Assembly (NCBI GenBank): GCA_905250115.1
Contig: CAJNOI010000064.1
Coordinates: 1-64,000, forward strand
Source of the DNA: Adineta steineri
Lineage: Eukaryota > Rotifera > Eurotatoria > Adinetida > Adinetidae
Direction: 5' to 3'
DNA length: 64,000 nt
Within the stretch, counting starts at the first letter, position 1; every line of letters begins with the position of its first letter. Below are positions 52,705-63,305 of this stretch, in pieces. The position numbers and the translations under genes are program-made. The notes beneath the pieces were generated by a model that made no database searches, was not told the DNA's origin, and saw only the letters and a program-made list of their open reading frames with translations.

Positions 52705-54605
52705 ATGGCAATGACAAATAACAAAACACAATGTTTCACATGTAATAAGGATAAAATAACATATTCTTGTGACGGATGTTTACAAAGATTTTGTTTAATA
52801 CATTTACCGGAACATCAACAAAGATTAAATGAAGAATTAAATCATATTATTGATGATTATAATGAATTTGAAGAAAGACTAATTAATGAACGAAAACAAA
52901 ATCCACATAATCTTTCTTTAATAGACCAAATTGATCAATGGGAAATAAATTCAATTGACAAAATAAAACAAAAAGCAAAAGAATGTAGAGAAATTGTCAT
53001 TAAATCATCACAAACATTTTTGAATAATATTGAAAAGCAATTTAATGATTTAAGTGAACAAATAAAACAAATTCGCGAAGAAAATGAATTTAATGAAATT
53101 AATTTAAAGTATTTAACAAATCAATTAATGAAAATCAATCAAGAATTAAATAATCCATCAAATATTTCTATTCAACAAGGATCACAAGTATTTATCAATG
53201 AGATTTCAATTATTTCATCAAAAAGTAAGTTTTTAAGAAATTATTTCTAAAAGAAACATACTAGTTTTCGATGGAATTATATTAAAAAAATATAATACAA
53301 TGAAAAATAATGATGAAGAAGAGAATAAATATTGAGAGTAGTATTGATTTATTTATTAATTAAACCAATAACAATAATATTAATAGAAAATGCAATTATT
53401 CGTATATAAAGGAAAAGAATGATAGAATATGAAACAATATTAAATTAAAAAAATTATTTTTCTTTATAGTTTGATTGATAAAAATATAATTGAATTATTT
53501 TCAAATTTTTATGTAACAAAAAATAAATCAACAAATCTTTTCTCATATTCAATTTTTCTTTGCTTTTCAAATTAAATATTTGTCAATTTGTTTCGAAAAT
53601 AAACTATCTTTCAATAAAAATTCTTTCTCTTCAAAATTTCGATGAAAAACAAACTTTTTTCTTCTTCTTCTTTTCATGCAAATCTTATGTTTTCATCATT
53701 TTCTAGAACCAAAATTCAACAAATGGAAACAAAATGCTATCACTGTGGCTGGTGGAAATGGAGAAGGACGTGGATTAAATCAACTCAATTCCTCTTATGG
53801 AATTTTTATTGATGAAAAGAAAAATATTTTTATTGCTGATTGTTATAATCATCGTATAGTTGAATGGAAATATATTGCAAAAGAAGGACAAATCATTGCA
53901 GGTAGAAATGGGGAAGGAAATCTAATGGATCAATTAAATTTTCCAACAGATGTGATTGTTGATCAGCAAAATCATTCAATCATCGTTGCTGACCAAGGAA
54001 ACAGACGAGTGATTCGGTGGTTGAATCAGAATCAACAAATTCTCATTGATAATATTGATTGTTTTGGTTTGGCAATAGATAAATATGGATCTCTTTATGT
54101 TTCGGATTGGAAGAAGAATGCAGTGAGACGATGGAAAATGGGAGAATATAACAACGAAGGAATTGTAGTGGCAGGTGGAAATATAAAAGGAAATCAACTC
54201 AACCAACTCAATCATCCTACTTTTATCTTCGTTGATGAAGATCAATCTGTTTATGTATCTGATCAAAATAATAATCGTGTAGTGAAATGGAGAAAAGATG
54301 CAAAAGAAGGAACAGTTGTGGTCGAAGGAAATGATGATGGAAGCGATCTCGATCAATTGTTTTATCCTCAAGGAGTAATTGTGGATGATTTGGGTCAGAT
54401 CTATGTGGCAGATTCCATGAATGATCGAGTAATGCGTTGGTGTGAAGGAAAAGAAGAAGGTGAAATTGTTGTTGGTGGAAATGGTGAAGGAAATCAACCA
54501 AATCAATTGAATTATCCCACAGGTTTATCTTTTGATGATGAAGGAAATCTTTATGTTACTGATAGTCGAAATCATCGAATTCAAAAATTTGTAACAGTTT
54601 TTTGA
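52705..54605 (+). CDS. B-box, coiled-coil, NHL-repeat protein (TRIM-like without RING)
   Basis: Seen: exons 52705..53224 and 53707..54605 join through AAA|A..AA to 472 aa. Residues 8-38 form a B-box-type zinc finger (CFTCNKDKITYSCDGCLQRF, CxxH). Residues about 40-160 are a Glu/Lys/Gln-rich coiled coil. Residues about 180-472 are six NHL repeats (GGNGEGRGLNQLNSSYGIFI; NFPTDVIVD; YPQGVIVDDLGQIYVAD; NHRIQKF) making a full propeller. No RING precedes the B-box and no signal peptide is present, so the protein is cytosolic, unlike the secreted NHL protein at 33377. Known: TRIM-NHL proteins act in ubiquitin transfer and RNA regulation. Inference: a scaffold or RNA/protein-binding member of the abundant bdelloid B-box-NHL group. 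Intact. Confidence 0.88.
53225..53706 (+). other. 482-bp intron of the B-box/NHL gene
   Basis: GTAAGT donor, TTTCTAG acceptor, separating the coiled coil from the propeller. No feature inside. Confidence 0.6.
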
Positions 54606-55807
54606 ATGAAATTTTGATTTTGAATAAAAGAACGAAGATAAGTCTTTGAGGATTTTTTTCTTGGAAATTGAATTTAATTTGATAATTTTGATTAAAAAAC
54701 TCCAACAAATAAACGTTAATTTTTTCCTCTTTTACTGAATTTTGCGGAAAATTAGAAAGCAAAATATTTTGTATTTTGAATTAAGTTATATAGAAATTAT
54801 TCGAGGAGAAGATTTTGTGTTTGATAAAATTCTATTTGAATATTTTTATTTAATGATAATCGAAACTCATACCCACACCTACTCTGATACCATTCGCTGC
54901 ATGTCATAATGTAGTCAGTTTATTAGCAGACATGGGTAATCTGAAGTAAATAATCGTTACTAGCTTACCTAGAGACTTCTATGCTTATTAGAGTCGAAAT
55001 TCGAATATAGTAACGTGATAATACACATTTAATAAAAATAATCAGTCAAATTTTTAAGTTCTCTTTTTCGTAGAGAAGAGCCCGGCAAACATAAATTGTC
55101 TGGTTGCTTGATTGGTCGAAAAAAATGGAACCACTAAAATGGATTTTTTCTTGAAAAGTGCGACCAAAAGGTCGTCGAAATGGAGAAACTCGAATCTACT
55201 GTTATTTTTCGAAATTGTTTGAATAAATAGTTTACTGATAGTTAAGACACATTGTTTCTACGAAAAATAGCTAAGCTAGTCTCCAGATGAGCGTTACTTG
55301 TATTATAACGAATTAATGTTTAAATGGAACATTAATACAACCAATAATATTATTATTATGATACAGAAGCTTTCTTCAAATTCAATATAATGATTCAATA
55401 CAACTTGAATATATTTTACTTGATACTTGTTAAGAGTACGGAATAACATCGATCATTCAATCTCAATCACACAAACAGATTAGCGAACAGTTTTAATTAG
55501 AAAAACAAGTTATTTATACACCCTCAAAGATAGTTTTACTATTGTTATATAGAATCTCGGCCTTGGTTTCGCACGTACTTCACAGTCACAAAATATTTCT
55601 GCGAAACCTCTAGCATTTCACAGCAGCATCGATCTTATCAGCATATATTGAAAATACTAAACAAATATTATTACCACAGTACAAATTCAATTTAAAAGCA
55701 ACGACTTTTATTTTATGTTTCTGTAAAAAGTACAACAAACAAGTAATATCTTCGCATGATTATCACTCGCTATTTACTCCTCATCTAAATATATCTAATA
55801 TTAGCGA
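54606..55807. other. intergenic between convergent genes
   Basis: AT-rich. Contains a patch CTCATACCCACACCTACTC at about 54867-54885, one of several CCACACC-type patches. No gene recognised. Confidence 0.45.
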
Positions 55808-57419
55808 TTATGGATTTCTTCTTCTCTTATTGCGTTCAATGAAGTTATTCAGTTTCCTAATAGCATCATCTCCAACCTGATTATTCCAGAGACTTAGTGT
55901 GGTGAGTGTCTAGATGATAAAGTGGCGGTAATGATACATTATATATGAAGAGACAATGAGAATTACTGTGTTGTGTTGTAACGCATCAGCCAAATATTGT
56001 GTTCCAATATCTCCGAAGAGATTACTTCCGAGATGTAGCGTGGTGAGTGTCTAGATGAAAAAGTGGTAGTAATTTAAGACAAGATATAGTTGAAAAGAGA
56101 ATGAGACTTACTGAGTTGTGTCGTAATGCATCAGCCAAATGTTGTGTTCCAACACGTCCGATGTGATTACCTTGAAGATCTAGGGTGTTTAGTGTCTAGA
56201 TGAAAAAACGGAGGTAAAGAAAATATAATTGAACAGTGATCGACAATAACTGTGTTGCGTCGTAGTGCATCAGCCAAATGATATGCTCCAACACGTCCGA
56301 TGCTACTATATCGGAGACATAGTGTGGTGAGTGTCTATATGAAATATTTGAGGTAAAGAGACGATGTAATTGAAGAGACAATAACAATTACTGTGTTGCG
56401 TCGTAGTGCATCAGCCAAATATTGTGCTCCAACGTCTCCAATTCGATTAGATTCTAGATCTAGTGTGTTTAGTGTCTAAATGAAAAGGCTGAGGTAAACA
56501 GGCAATCTAATAGAAGTTAAAATGAAAATTACTGGGTTGCGTTGCAGTGAATCAGCCAAATGTTGTGCGCCAACACGTCCGATGTCATTTTCTCGCAGAC
56601 AGACTGTGGTGAGTGTCTAGATGAAAAAGTCAGGCTAAAACCATGATATAGTTGTAGAGAGAATAAGAATTACTGTATTGTGATGTAATGCATTACCCAA
56701 GTGTTGTGCTCCAACATCTCCGATTCGATTAGATTCGAGATCTAGTGTGTTTAGTGTCTAAATGAATAAGTGGTGGTAAAGGCATAGCATAGATGAAGAA
56801 ACAAAATAGTTGATCGCTGTTATCTGGTGTTAGATTAATGAGATAAACGTTGGAATGACTTTATGATTTTAAATGCTGTACAGTACTCATGATTGTCCTC
56901 TGAAAAGCTGAGTTATAAAGAAGGTAATAAGAGCGATACATGTACAGGAATATTTGACTTGTCAGTTGCTGCTTAAAAGAAGTGTCTGGATACACTTTAA
57001 AAGCAAATAACAGTATTTTGTCCCTTTTTTTGTTTTCTTTCCTTAACATTGTATGTTTATATGACATCATACCTCGTTTGAAACGTGCAATATTTAGATG
57101 AGATTAAAAAGAAAGAAAAAATGAATTTTTGTGAAGAGACTGATAGCTGATGGTTTATTCTGAGTGACAAATAATTTATTCACGTATATTTTATGGAAGT
57201 CACTCTATTTAAATCGAGAATCAATAGATAAAAATTAGACTGTTATGATAGAAGAACTTTTACCTGATATCGAGGATAACTGTCTACGATCCCGTTCAAT
57301 CGTTGACACACGTTTTTCATTGAGCATACGATTGTGAAATCCGATTGATGATCCAGAATTCGGTAGACAAGTTCTACCGGTAACATAACGAAGGTAACAA
57401 TGCATTGATTTGTCATCAT
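55808..57419 (-). CDS. F-box protein with seven one-exon LRRs
   Basis: Seen: F-box exon 57264..57419 (ATG at 57419 or 57416; LPVELVYRILDHQSDFTIVC), ending CAG before GT in phase 0. LRR exons 56674..56757, 56533..56616, 56392..56475, 56251..56334, 56112..56195 and 55967..56050 are each 84 bp and phase 0. The last exon, 55808..55909, carries the seventh repeat and the tail IERNKRRRNP before the stop. Introns between repeats are 55-61 bp, mostly 57. The repeats alternate between TLNTLDLxxNxIG and TLTTLxLxxNxIG forms. If the F-box exon splices straight to the array, the protein has 253 aa. Known: ribonuclease-inhibitor-type LRRs form horseshoe binding surfaces. Inference: SCF adaptor. The 506 bp between the F-box and the first LRR is unexplained. 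Confidence 0.78.
56758..57263 (-). other. unexplained spacer between F-box and LRR exons
   Basis: Open for 69 codons on the minus strand (56861..57070), and the stretch around TTTCAAACGAGGTATGATGT is conserved at 810-830 in the paralogue, as is AAACAAAATACTGTTATTTG. The paralogue's copy is full of stops. Probably a long intron with conserved sequence, possibly a non-coding or regulatory segment. Confidence 0.45.
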
Positions 57420-58115
57420 AGACTGTTGCTGAAATATGTGTGCTGTGTAGATTTATATAATGTATTGTTATTTTTTCTTTCGAATAAATGAGTAGATTTT
57501 TGTTTTGTCATTGATTTCGCATGATGTTGCAATTACTTTTTTGAAGCGAAAGAAAGAAAAGGAATAATGTGAACTATAAAATGACAGCATCGACATAACA
57601 ACTGTATAGAATGTTTGTTGTTGTATGAATATAATGTTTTCTAAAGATTATTTCCCTCGTGATTTTTATTTTCATTTTTACTATGGTAAACCATTTTGAA
57701 GGTGTGGATGTGGATATAAGAGAGAGGAAAGGAAAGATGAATTCACATCCATATCCTCGCCTAGTCCTTCGTTTAGTTCTTTTTTTCTGTAATTAATCTC
57801 CTTTATATATAATTTATAAACATAAAATTGATTAATTCTATGTGTATGATAAAAATAAAAAATTATAATCGTCGATGAATATTGGCATTTGCTATGTATT
57901 TGAATATTTATCTTTTTATATAATAGACACTATGTGAACTTTTTATTGGTATAGATAAAGTTTATAAATATTATTAAGTCATATTCTTTTTGATTAAAAC
58001 ATACAAAATATGTTTTTCTAAATATCGTTAAGAGAACAGTGTATTTTTATTTTCAATTGTTTATATTATTATCAGTTCCCCATATATTAATAAAATATAA
58101 TCATAAATGTAGTCT
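57420..58115. other. intergenic
   Basis: 5' flank of the F-box/LRR gene, and 3' flank of the next gene. Contains a near-palindrome built on GGATGTGGATAT and ATCCATATCC at about 57708-57755. No gene recognised. Confidence 0.45.
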
Positions 58116-59060
58116 CTATGAGGCAATCAGTTGATTGATATGTTTTTGAGCAGATTCAGTCATCAGTAAATCACGATGCATTCGGTCTTTATCATTAAAA
58201 AAACTATCACCTAGTTCTCTAGCTAAAAACCAACTGGAAAAAATCGATCTGGCTTTTTCTTCGTCTCGGAATAGTTCTTCGATGTAAACAATATTTCGTG
58301 TTCGTTCGTCGCCAAGAAGTCGTTCGAAGTAAGTAGCATGTAAATTCTTCTCACGAGCTGCTCGAGGACCAATAATAAGAACTTTTAATGATGGATCTTT
58401 TGGATCAAAGTTGTATTCACGCATCCAATCTTGAATAATTTCATGCATCTCATTCAATTGAGCTATTGCAGCTGCATCTAACAGAATGGTAAGATCATGA
58501 GTGAGACTTTGACAGAAATTTCTTAGCATCTCTCGATCAATTGAACCTTTTTTATCCATTTCTTCTCGTAAGAGTTTCTGAGATTCAGAAACTATATGAT
58601 CAACAGAAGCTTTCTCTTTTGATTGTATCGACTCGGGAATTTGTAGATTATTTAAATTCTGCCAGTACTGTTTCAGTGTGTCATTCATTAAAGTTGATGA
58701 ATTATTAATAAGAAGAAAACGAATAGTCATTGGAATATGAGCAATGCTTTTTAAGTGATGATAAACCGCTGGACTTGTTTGAGAACTCGAAGAAGGCACT
58801 CCTTTGTGAAATAAAGTAATTGAATTCCCGTTTACCATAATAACAGAACCATTTTCAATTTGTGAACGCCAAAATGCCTCCGTTGCTTGCTTATATTGGT
58901 GTCTAAATTCTTGATTGAGTTTCTCGATTGATGTTAAATCAGAAAGTGCTGCTCTTTTTTGTTGATCAACATAGTTTGTAGCCACTGCAGCACAGACCAC
59001 TATCAATCCAATAAGAATTCGCGTGACAAAAAGATGTTTAAATACTATCGAGTAAGACAT
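58116..59060 (-). CDS. membrane-anchored protein of unknown function
   Basis: Seen: a single-exon frame. The first ATG giving a sensible protein is at 59060 (MSYSIVFKHLFVTRILIGLI), for 314 aa. The frame stays open upstream to about 59210 without an ATG, so an upstream exon cannot be excluded. Residues about 8-30 are one hydrophobic anchor. The rest is soluble and helical, with a long amphipathic middle (SIQSKEKASVDHIVSESQKL) and a C-terminal part LKVLIIGPRAAREKNLHATY followed by YFERLLGDERTRN and an acidic/basic helix, ending HINQLIAS. LKVLIIGPRAAREKN resembles a beta strand plus loop, but no nucleotide-binding motif is complete. Base composition is less AT-rich than the flanks. No family recognised; a transferred gene is possible but unsupported. 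Confidence 0.6.
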   Translation of the reverse strand: MSYSIVFKHLFVTRILIGLIVVCAAVATNYVDQQKRAALSDLTSIEKLNQEFRHQYKQATEAFWRSQIENGSVIMVNGNSITLFHKGVPSSSSQTSPAVYHHLKSIAHIPMTIRFLLINNSSTLMNDTLKQYWQNLNNLQIPESIQSKEKASVDHIVSESQKLLREEMDKKGSIDREMLRNFCQSLTHDLTILLDAAAIAQLNEMHEIIQDWMREYNFDPKDPSLKVLIIGPRAAREKNLHATYFERLLGDERTRNIVYIEELFRDEEKARSIFSSWFLARELGDSFFNDKDRMHRDLLMTESAQKHINQLIAS

Positions 59061-59717
59061 AATAGAATAACTGCTGTTTTTCAGAGTGACGATAGTCGCA
59101 GGAATATTTGGTAGATCTAAATTGATAGTATCACAAAGTTTATCAGTCAATATTATTTCTACTGATTTTCGTTCTTGAAGAAAAGGGTAGCTGTTATACC
59201 CTTTCTACATACTCAAAAATTTCTGTTATAACGAAGATAATAAACTACCAACTATTATAATCTCGATACTTACAATATAATAAGATTAATTGAAGCGCAA
59301 AACAATAATAAATACATATTTGAAAAAGGTGAAATAGTACAGGTATGGATGATGTTTTTGTTTTTGACTCAGTCAAGCTCATCTTTAAGACGGTATGTGT
59401 GTTCTGATTTTTATCGAAACTCTACCATATAAGACAAAAGAATGTATGAAAAGAGAAATAATGAGAACAAATAAGTCTATGCATCACCTTTTAAGTATAA
59501 AAACGACGCAAAAAAGATACCCAGAAGAGTAAATATGAGCAAGCCAAGAGGAAAAAGTCTGCTGAGTATTAAAGATGGTAAAAAAAATCATTTGAAAACA
59601 GAACTATTAAAAGCATCAAAGTAAATATGCTTAACATTTGCGAAGTAAGCAATATCAAAAGAAAAATATCATTGAAAGAAAGCAAAGGAGAACATAGATC
59701 AATATTAAAGTGCGATA

Positions 59718-59890
59718 CAGTGGCTAAAGGTCGAAAGGAAAATGTCGAAAGGAATATGTCGAAAACAATAATGTGATATATACTCATCAATTGTATTGAT
59801 AATAATCTAAGCAAAGAAAAGCGCAAGTTAAAGACAGGATGGGTATGGATGTTCTTCTCATTTAATATCCACACCCATCCTAAGCTATTT
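59718..59890. repeat. flank repeat, left copy
   Basis: GTGGCTAAAGGTCGAAAGGA, AAATGTCGAAAGG and ATGGATGTTCTTCTCATTTA recur in the same orientation at 63058-63305. The right copy is longer because of extra AAATGTCGAAAG-like units. Confidence 0.65.
59837..59880. repeat. 14-bp-stem inverted repeat (hairpin)
   Basis: GGATGGGTATGGAT and ATCCACACCCATCC pair at 13 of 14 positions across a 16-base loop. The matching site at about 63270-63310 is degenerate. Confidence 0.7.
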
Positions 59891-60119
59891 GACTTCAATA
59901 AGCTTGATTTACTATGTAAACGCCGAAAAAAAGTGACGATCATTTAAAAAAATAAAACTTCTGAGATGTCGTTATTAAACAATACTGATTTTCTTTCCAG
60001 TTATTATATTTTCCTTCGTATTTTCTTCTAAATTCTTGTTGATTAACTAATAGTTTGCTTTCAATAAGTTATCTGAGGAGCCAACCTTCTGGAATATCGT
60101 ATAGATAGAGAATACAGAA

Positions 60120-60235
60120 AAAAATGTAGGTGTGGGTATGAGTGTGGATCTCGATGTAGATAAGGGTGAAAATGTGGGTGTGGGTGTGAGACATGAATAT
60201 ACTTCCTGCAGCCGTAACCAGCCAGTCACCCACAC
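60120..60235. repeat. GTGGGT-rich patch with inverted complement
   Basis: Contains TGTGGGTGTGGGTGTGAG at 60173-60190 and, 40 bases on, TCACCCACACCCTCATTTCA. The arms are complementary over about 13 bases. (TGTGGG)n is the telomere repeat reported for the bdelloid Adineta vaga as I recall it, but only about 2.5 units are present. Confidence 0.4.
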
Positions 60236-60641
60236 CCTCATTTCACAGAGTACATGGTCATTAAAATAAAACACAAGATCAAACTACTGCATTATCAAAA
60301 CAATGATGTTTTTTGGTAGTAAAATGAGAATCAAACAAAACGTCTAAACTAGTTATACTTTCAAATTGATCAAAAAATGTAAATATATAAATATTCAACA
60401 TTTTTCTCGTGATAGATGTTGAAGGTAATATATATTTGAATTAGTTTTATCGCGTTATCGTTCGAAGATCATCTTTATTGATGTATCTATGAAACTGCGC
60501 CTATTACAAAATAAATCATTAACGAAATATTTAAAATGAAATCTTTTTTTTTTATAATTTTATTTCAATTTGAACTTCATATGGAAATCATAGTTCATAT
60601 ATGAAGATTTTTCGTGATTACAAAAGAAAAATTTGATGAAT

Positions 60642-61307
60642 TTAATTTGTTTCTTCATCTTTTATAGATATTGTAAACCATTGTTGACTAATATCGATCA
60701 GTGCTTGTTTGTTTTCTGTTAAAAGTTTTTTATAGGACTTGTAACCAAAGCGTTTAATCAGATCTTTAAGTGTTTTATGAAGACATGTTTGGATTAATTT
60801 CTTGTTAGATAGACACATCATCGCATACTTTTCTTCGTCGTCACAAGAGTCTGATGCACCGGCTTCAAATCTGCTAAGTTTTTGGAGAAATGGTATCATC
60901 AGCTGTGCAAACTGCTTTGCATGAGCATTTGATCGAAGATCCTCTGATGAGATTATCTCTTGAGAGTATGTTTGACACCATTTACCTCCTCCAGTTTGTT
61001 CTGTTGAATTCACACATGATCCTACAATTTCTAGAAAGTGATCTCTATCATCAGTACCAAAAGACGTGAAAAAAGATAAGTGTATTGCTTCTTGACGTTG
61101 TTTTTCTTCACAGCATGTTTCCAGAACTCTGCAATATATAAAAGGTTCTACTTTGCTAAATACAGCAGGTCTTGAAGCCCAAAACGTTCCATACAAGTCG
61201 GCTAATTCAATAGCATCTCTTTTAACGGATGTTCGTGATCGAGACGAAGCTCCATTAATATAACTTATGAAAACAACATAAGACAAAATAATGAGAATAC
61301 GATGCAT
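60642..61307 (-). CDS. small secreted cysteine protein, family member 2
   Basis: Seen: an intronless frame. I start it at the ATG at 61307 (MHRILIILSYVVFISYINGA), because the paralogue at 62820 starts the same way and the TATA box then lies 46 bp upstream; an in-frame ATG at 61349 would overlap the TATA box. This gives 221 aa with a signal peptide of about 19 residues. Cysteines lie in YCRVLETCCEEK, GSCVNS, KWCQTY, SCDDEE, MCLSN and TCLHK, and NST/NSK-type sites occur. The C-terminus is KQALIDISQQW and ISIKDEETN. Same family as 12794..13453 and 62161..62820. Inference: an extracellular, disulfide-bonded protein of unknown role, intact in this copy. Confidence 0.78.
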   Translation of the reverse strand: MHRILIILSYVVFISYINGASSRSRTSVKRDAIELADLYGTFWASRPAVFSKVEPFIYCRVLETCCEEKQRQEAIHLSFFTSFGTDDRDHFLEIVGSCVNSTEQTGGGKWCQTYSQEIISSEDLRSNAHAKQFAQLMIPFLQKLSRFEAGASDSCDDEEKYAMMCLSNKKLIQTCLHKTLKDLIKRFGYKSYKKLLTENKQALIDISQQWFTISIKDEETN

Positions 61308-61352
61308 TTCTTTCCAATGAAATTTGTTTATTATTTTTAATACAAACACATC

Positions 61353-61360
61353 TATTTATA
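61353..61360 (-). promoter_or_regulatory. TATA box of secreted cysteine gene 2
   Basis: TATAAATA on the minus strand, 46 bp from the ATG at 61307, at a position conserved with the paralogues. Confidence 0.6.
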
Positions 61361-62160
61361 TAGAATAAAAGGGAAATGGATTTTGTTTATAATAACGTAT
61401 ATGATTTCATGATATTATCAAATAATTGAATTTAGAATAAGAAGAAAAAAAAGAAATCAATCATAGATAGGAAATTGTGTGAAAGATTAAAAAGTGTTTT
61501 TTCTATTTCATCATATTTAGTTAATAAAAAAAGCTTTTTGTATACCGTTGAGTTAATATCAAATTTCATTATTGTTCTCAATGCTTTTTTGAATACTCAT
61601 AATGATAAAAGTGATTATTGTATTTCTCGATTTTCATATAGACTTTAAATAACTATACACATTGTATCTGATAAATACAATTTCTTCCGCGTCTTTTTAC
61701 TACTTTTTAATAGAGTTGTTCAAATTTAGAAAAAATATATATTAAAATGATTACTTTACTCTTTTCATTTAATGAATAAAAGTAAAATAGAGCAAAATAT
61801 TAAACTATTGTATTATCGAACAATGATGTTTTCGTTAGTAAAATGAGAATCAAACAAAACGGCTAAACTAGTTATACTTTATAATTGATCAAAAAATGTA
61901 AATAAATAAATATTCTACATTTTTCTCGAGATATACCCTAAAGATAATATATGTATTTGAATTATTTTATCGCTTTGTCTGTTGAAGATCACCTCTATTG
62001 ATGTATCTAGGAAAATGCATCTATAACCAAATAAGTCATTAAAAAAATTAATAAAATAAATTTTTTTTATTTATAATTTTATTTCAATTTGAACTTCATA
62101 TGGAAATCATAGTTCACATATGAAGATTTTTCGTGATTACAAAAGAAAAATTTGATGAAT

Positions 62161-62820
62161 TTAATTTGTTTCTTCATCTTTTATAGATATTGTAGACCAT
62201 TCTTGATTAATATCGATCATTGCTTGTTTGTTTTCCATTACAAGTTTTTTATAGGACTTGTAACCAAAGCGTTTAATCAGATCTTTAAGCATTTTTTGAG
62301 CACATCTTTGGATTAATTTCTTGTTAGATAGGCACATAAGAGCATACATTTCTTCATTGCCACAAACTTTCGTTGTACCGAAATCGAATATGTTAACTTT
62401 TTTGTCAAACTTGTTTAACAACTGTTCAAACTGTATTACTTGGGAATTTGACTCAAAATCCTCTGGTGGGATTATCTCTTGAGAGTATGTTTGATACCAT
62501 TTATCTCCTCATTTTTGTTCTGTGGAATTAACACATGATCCAACAATTTCTTTAAAGCGATTTTTATCATCGGGCAGGTCTGAAATAACCAAGGGTATTG
62601 CTTTTTTACGTTGTTTTTCTTCGCAGCATGTGTCTAAAACTTTGCAATATATAAAAGGTTCTACTTTATTATATTCAGCAGGTTTTGAAGCCAAAAACTT
62701 TTCCATCAAGTCAGCCAATTCGATAGCATCTCTTTTAATTGTTTTTGGTAATTGAACCGAAGCTCCATTGATAGAACTTATGAAAACAATATAAGACAAA
62801 ATAAGAAGAATACGATGCAT
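62161..62820 (-). pseudogene. secreted cysteine protein, member 3, with in-frame stop
   Basis: Seen: the start at 62820 (MHRILLILSYIVFISSINGA) and 103 codons are open, then TGA at 62509-62511. The same frame continues after it (YQTYSQEIIPPEDF and onward to KQAMIDINQEW and SIKDEETN) to the TAA at 62161, with no frameshift. The intact tandem copy has ACTGGAGGA where this one has AAATGAGGA. Several cysteines are altered (WCQTY has become WYQTY). A TATA box is kept 49 bp upstream. Inference: a recently disabled duplicate, or a gene truncated to 103 aa. Confidence 0.75.
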
Positions 62821-62868
62821 TTCTTTTCAATAGAATTTGTTTACTATTTCAAATAAAAATCATTGATC

Positions 62869-62876
62869 TATTTATA
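62869..62876 (-). promoter_or_regulatory. TATA box of secreted cysteine gene 3
   Basis: TATAAATA on the minus strand, 49 bp from the ATG at 62820, same context as gene 2. Confidence 0.55.
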
Positions 62877-63057
62877 CTGAGTAAGAGAGAAGTAGATTTT
62901 GTTTATAATCAGGTGTCGAATTTCATGATAATATTAAATAATTGAATTCAGAATAAGAACAAAAACAAGGAAGTGAATCATGGATAGGAAATTGTATGGA
63001 AGATTAGAAAGTGTGTTTGAATTTCATCGTATTTAGTTAATGGGAAGCTTTTTGGGT

Positions 63058-63305
63058 AAAGTGGCTAAAGGTCGAAAGGAAAATGTCGAAAGTGAAATGT
63101 CGGAAGTAAAAATGTTGGAAGGAAAATGTCGAAAAAGAATGTCAGAAGTAAAAATAACGGAAGTCGTAAATATTGAAAAATAAAATGTCGAAAACAGTAA
63201 TATTACATATTTACTTATCGATTTTATGGATGAGAATCTAAGGAAAGAAAAGCACAAGTTAAAGAGAGGATGAGTATGGATGTTCTTCCCATTTAACATC
63301 CACAG
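63058..63305. repeat. flank repeat, right copy, with expanded 13-14-bp units
   Basis: Corresponds to 59718-59890. Between GGTCGAAAGGAAAATGTCGA and the conserved AAAATGTCGAAAACAGTAAT, the right copy has about 90 extra bases made of AAATGTCGGAAGT-like units. Confidence 0.65.

Larger units (their letters stand above)
59061..60641. other. intergenic with left arm of a duplicated segment
   Basis: Contains the flank repeat 59718-59890, the hairpin 59837-59880, the GTGGGT-rich patch 60120-60235, and from about 60283 the left copy of the tandem duplication. No gene recognised. Confidence 0.5.
60283..63057. repeat. tandem duplication of about 1.5 kb
   Basis: Left unit about 60283-61545, right unit about 61800-63057, same orientation, offset about 1515 bp. 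Each holds one secreted cysteine gene plus about 350 bp of 3' and 230 bp of 5' flank. Non-coding landmarks in both: GTAAAATGAGAATCAAACAA, CTAAACTAGTTATACTTT, TGAACTTCATATGGAAATCA. Divergence looks like 10-15 per cent outside the genes. Confidence 0.85.

Noticed and set aside
53976..54506. 176-codon minus-strand frame
   Set aside because: Antisense shadow of the NHL propeller exon.
59569..63299. Similar minus-strand frames at 59569-59943 and 63033-63299
   Set aside because: Their likeness comes from the flank repeat, not from coding constraint; the copies differ by frame-shifting unit insertions.
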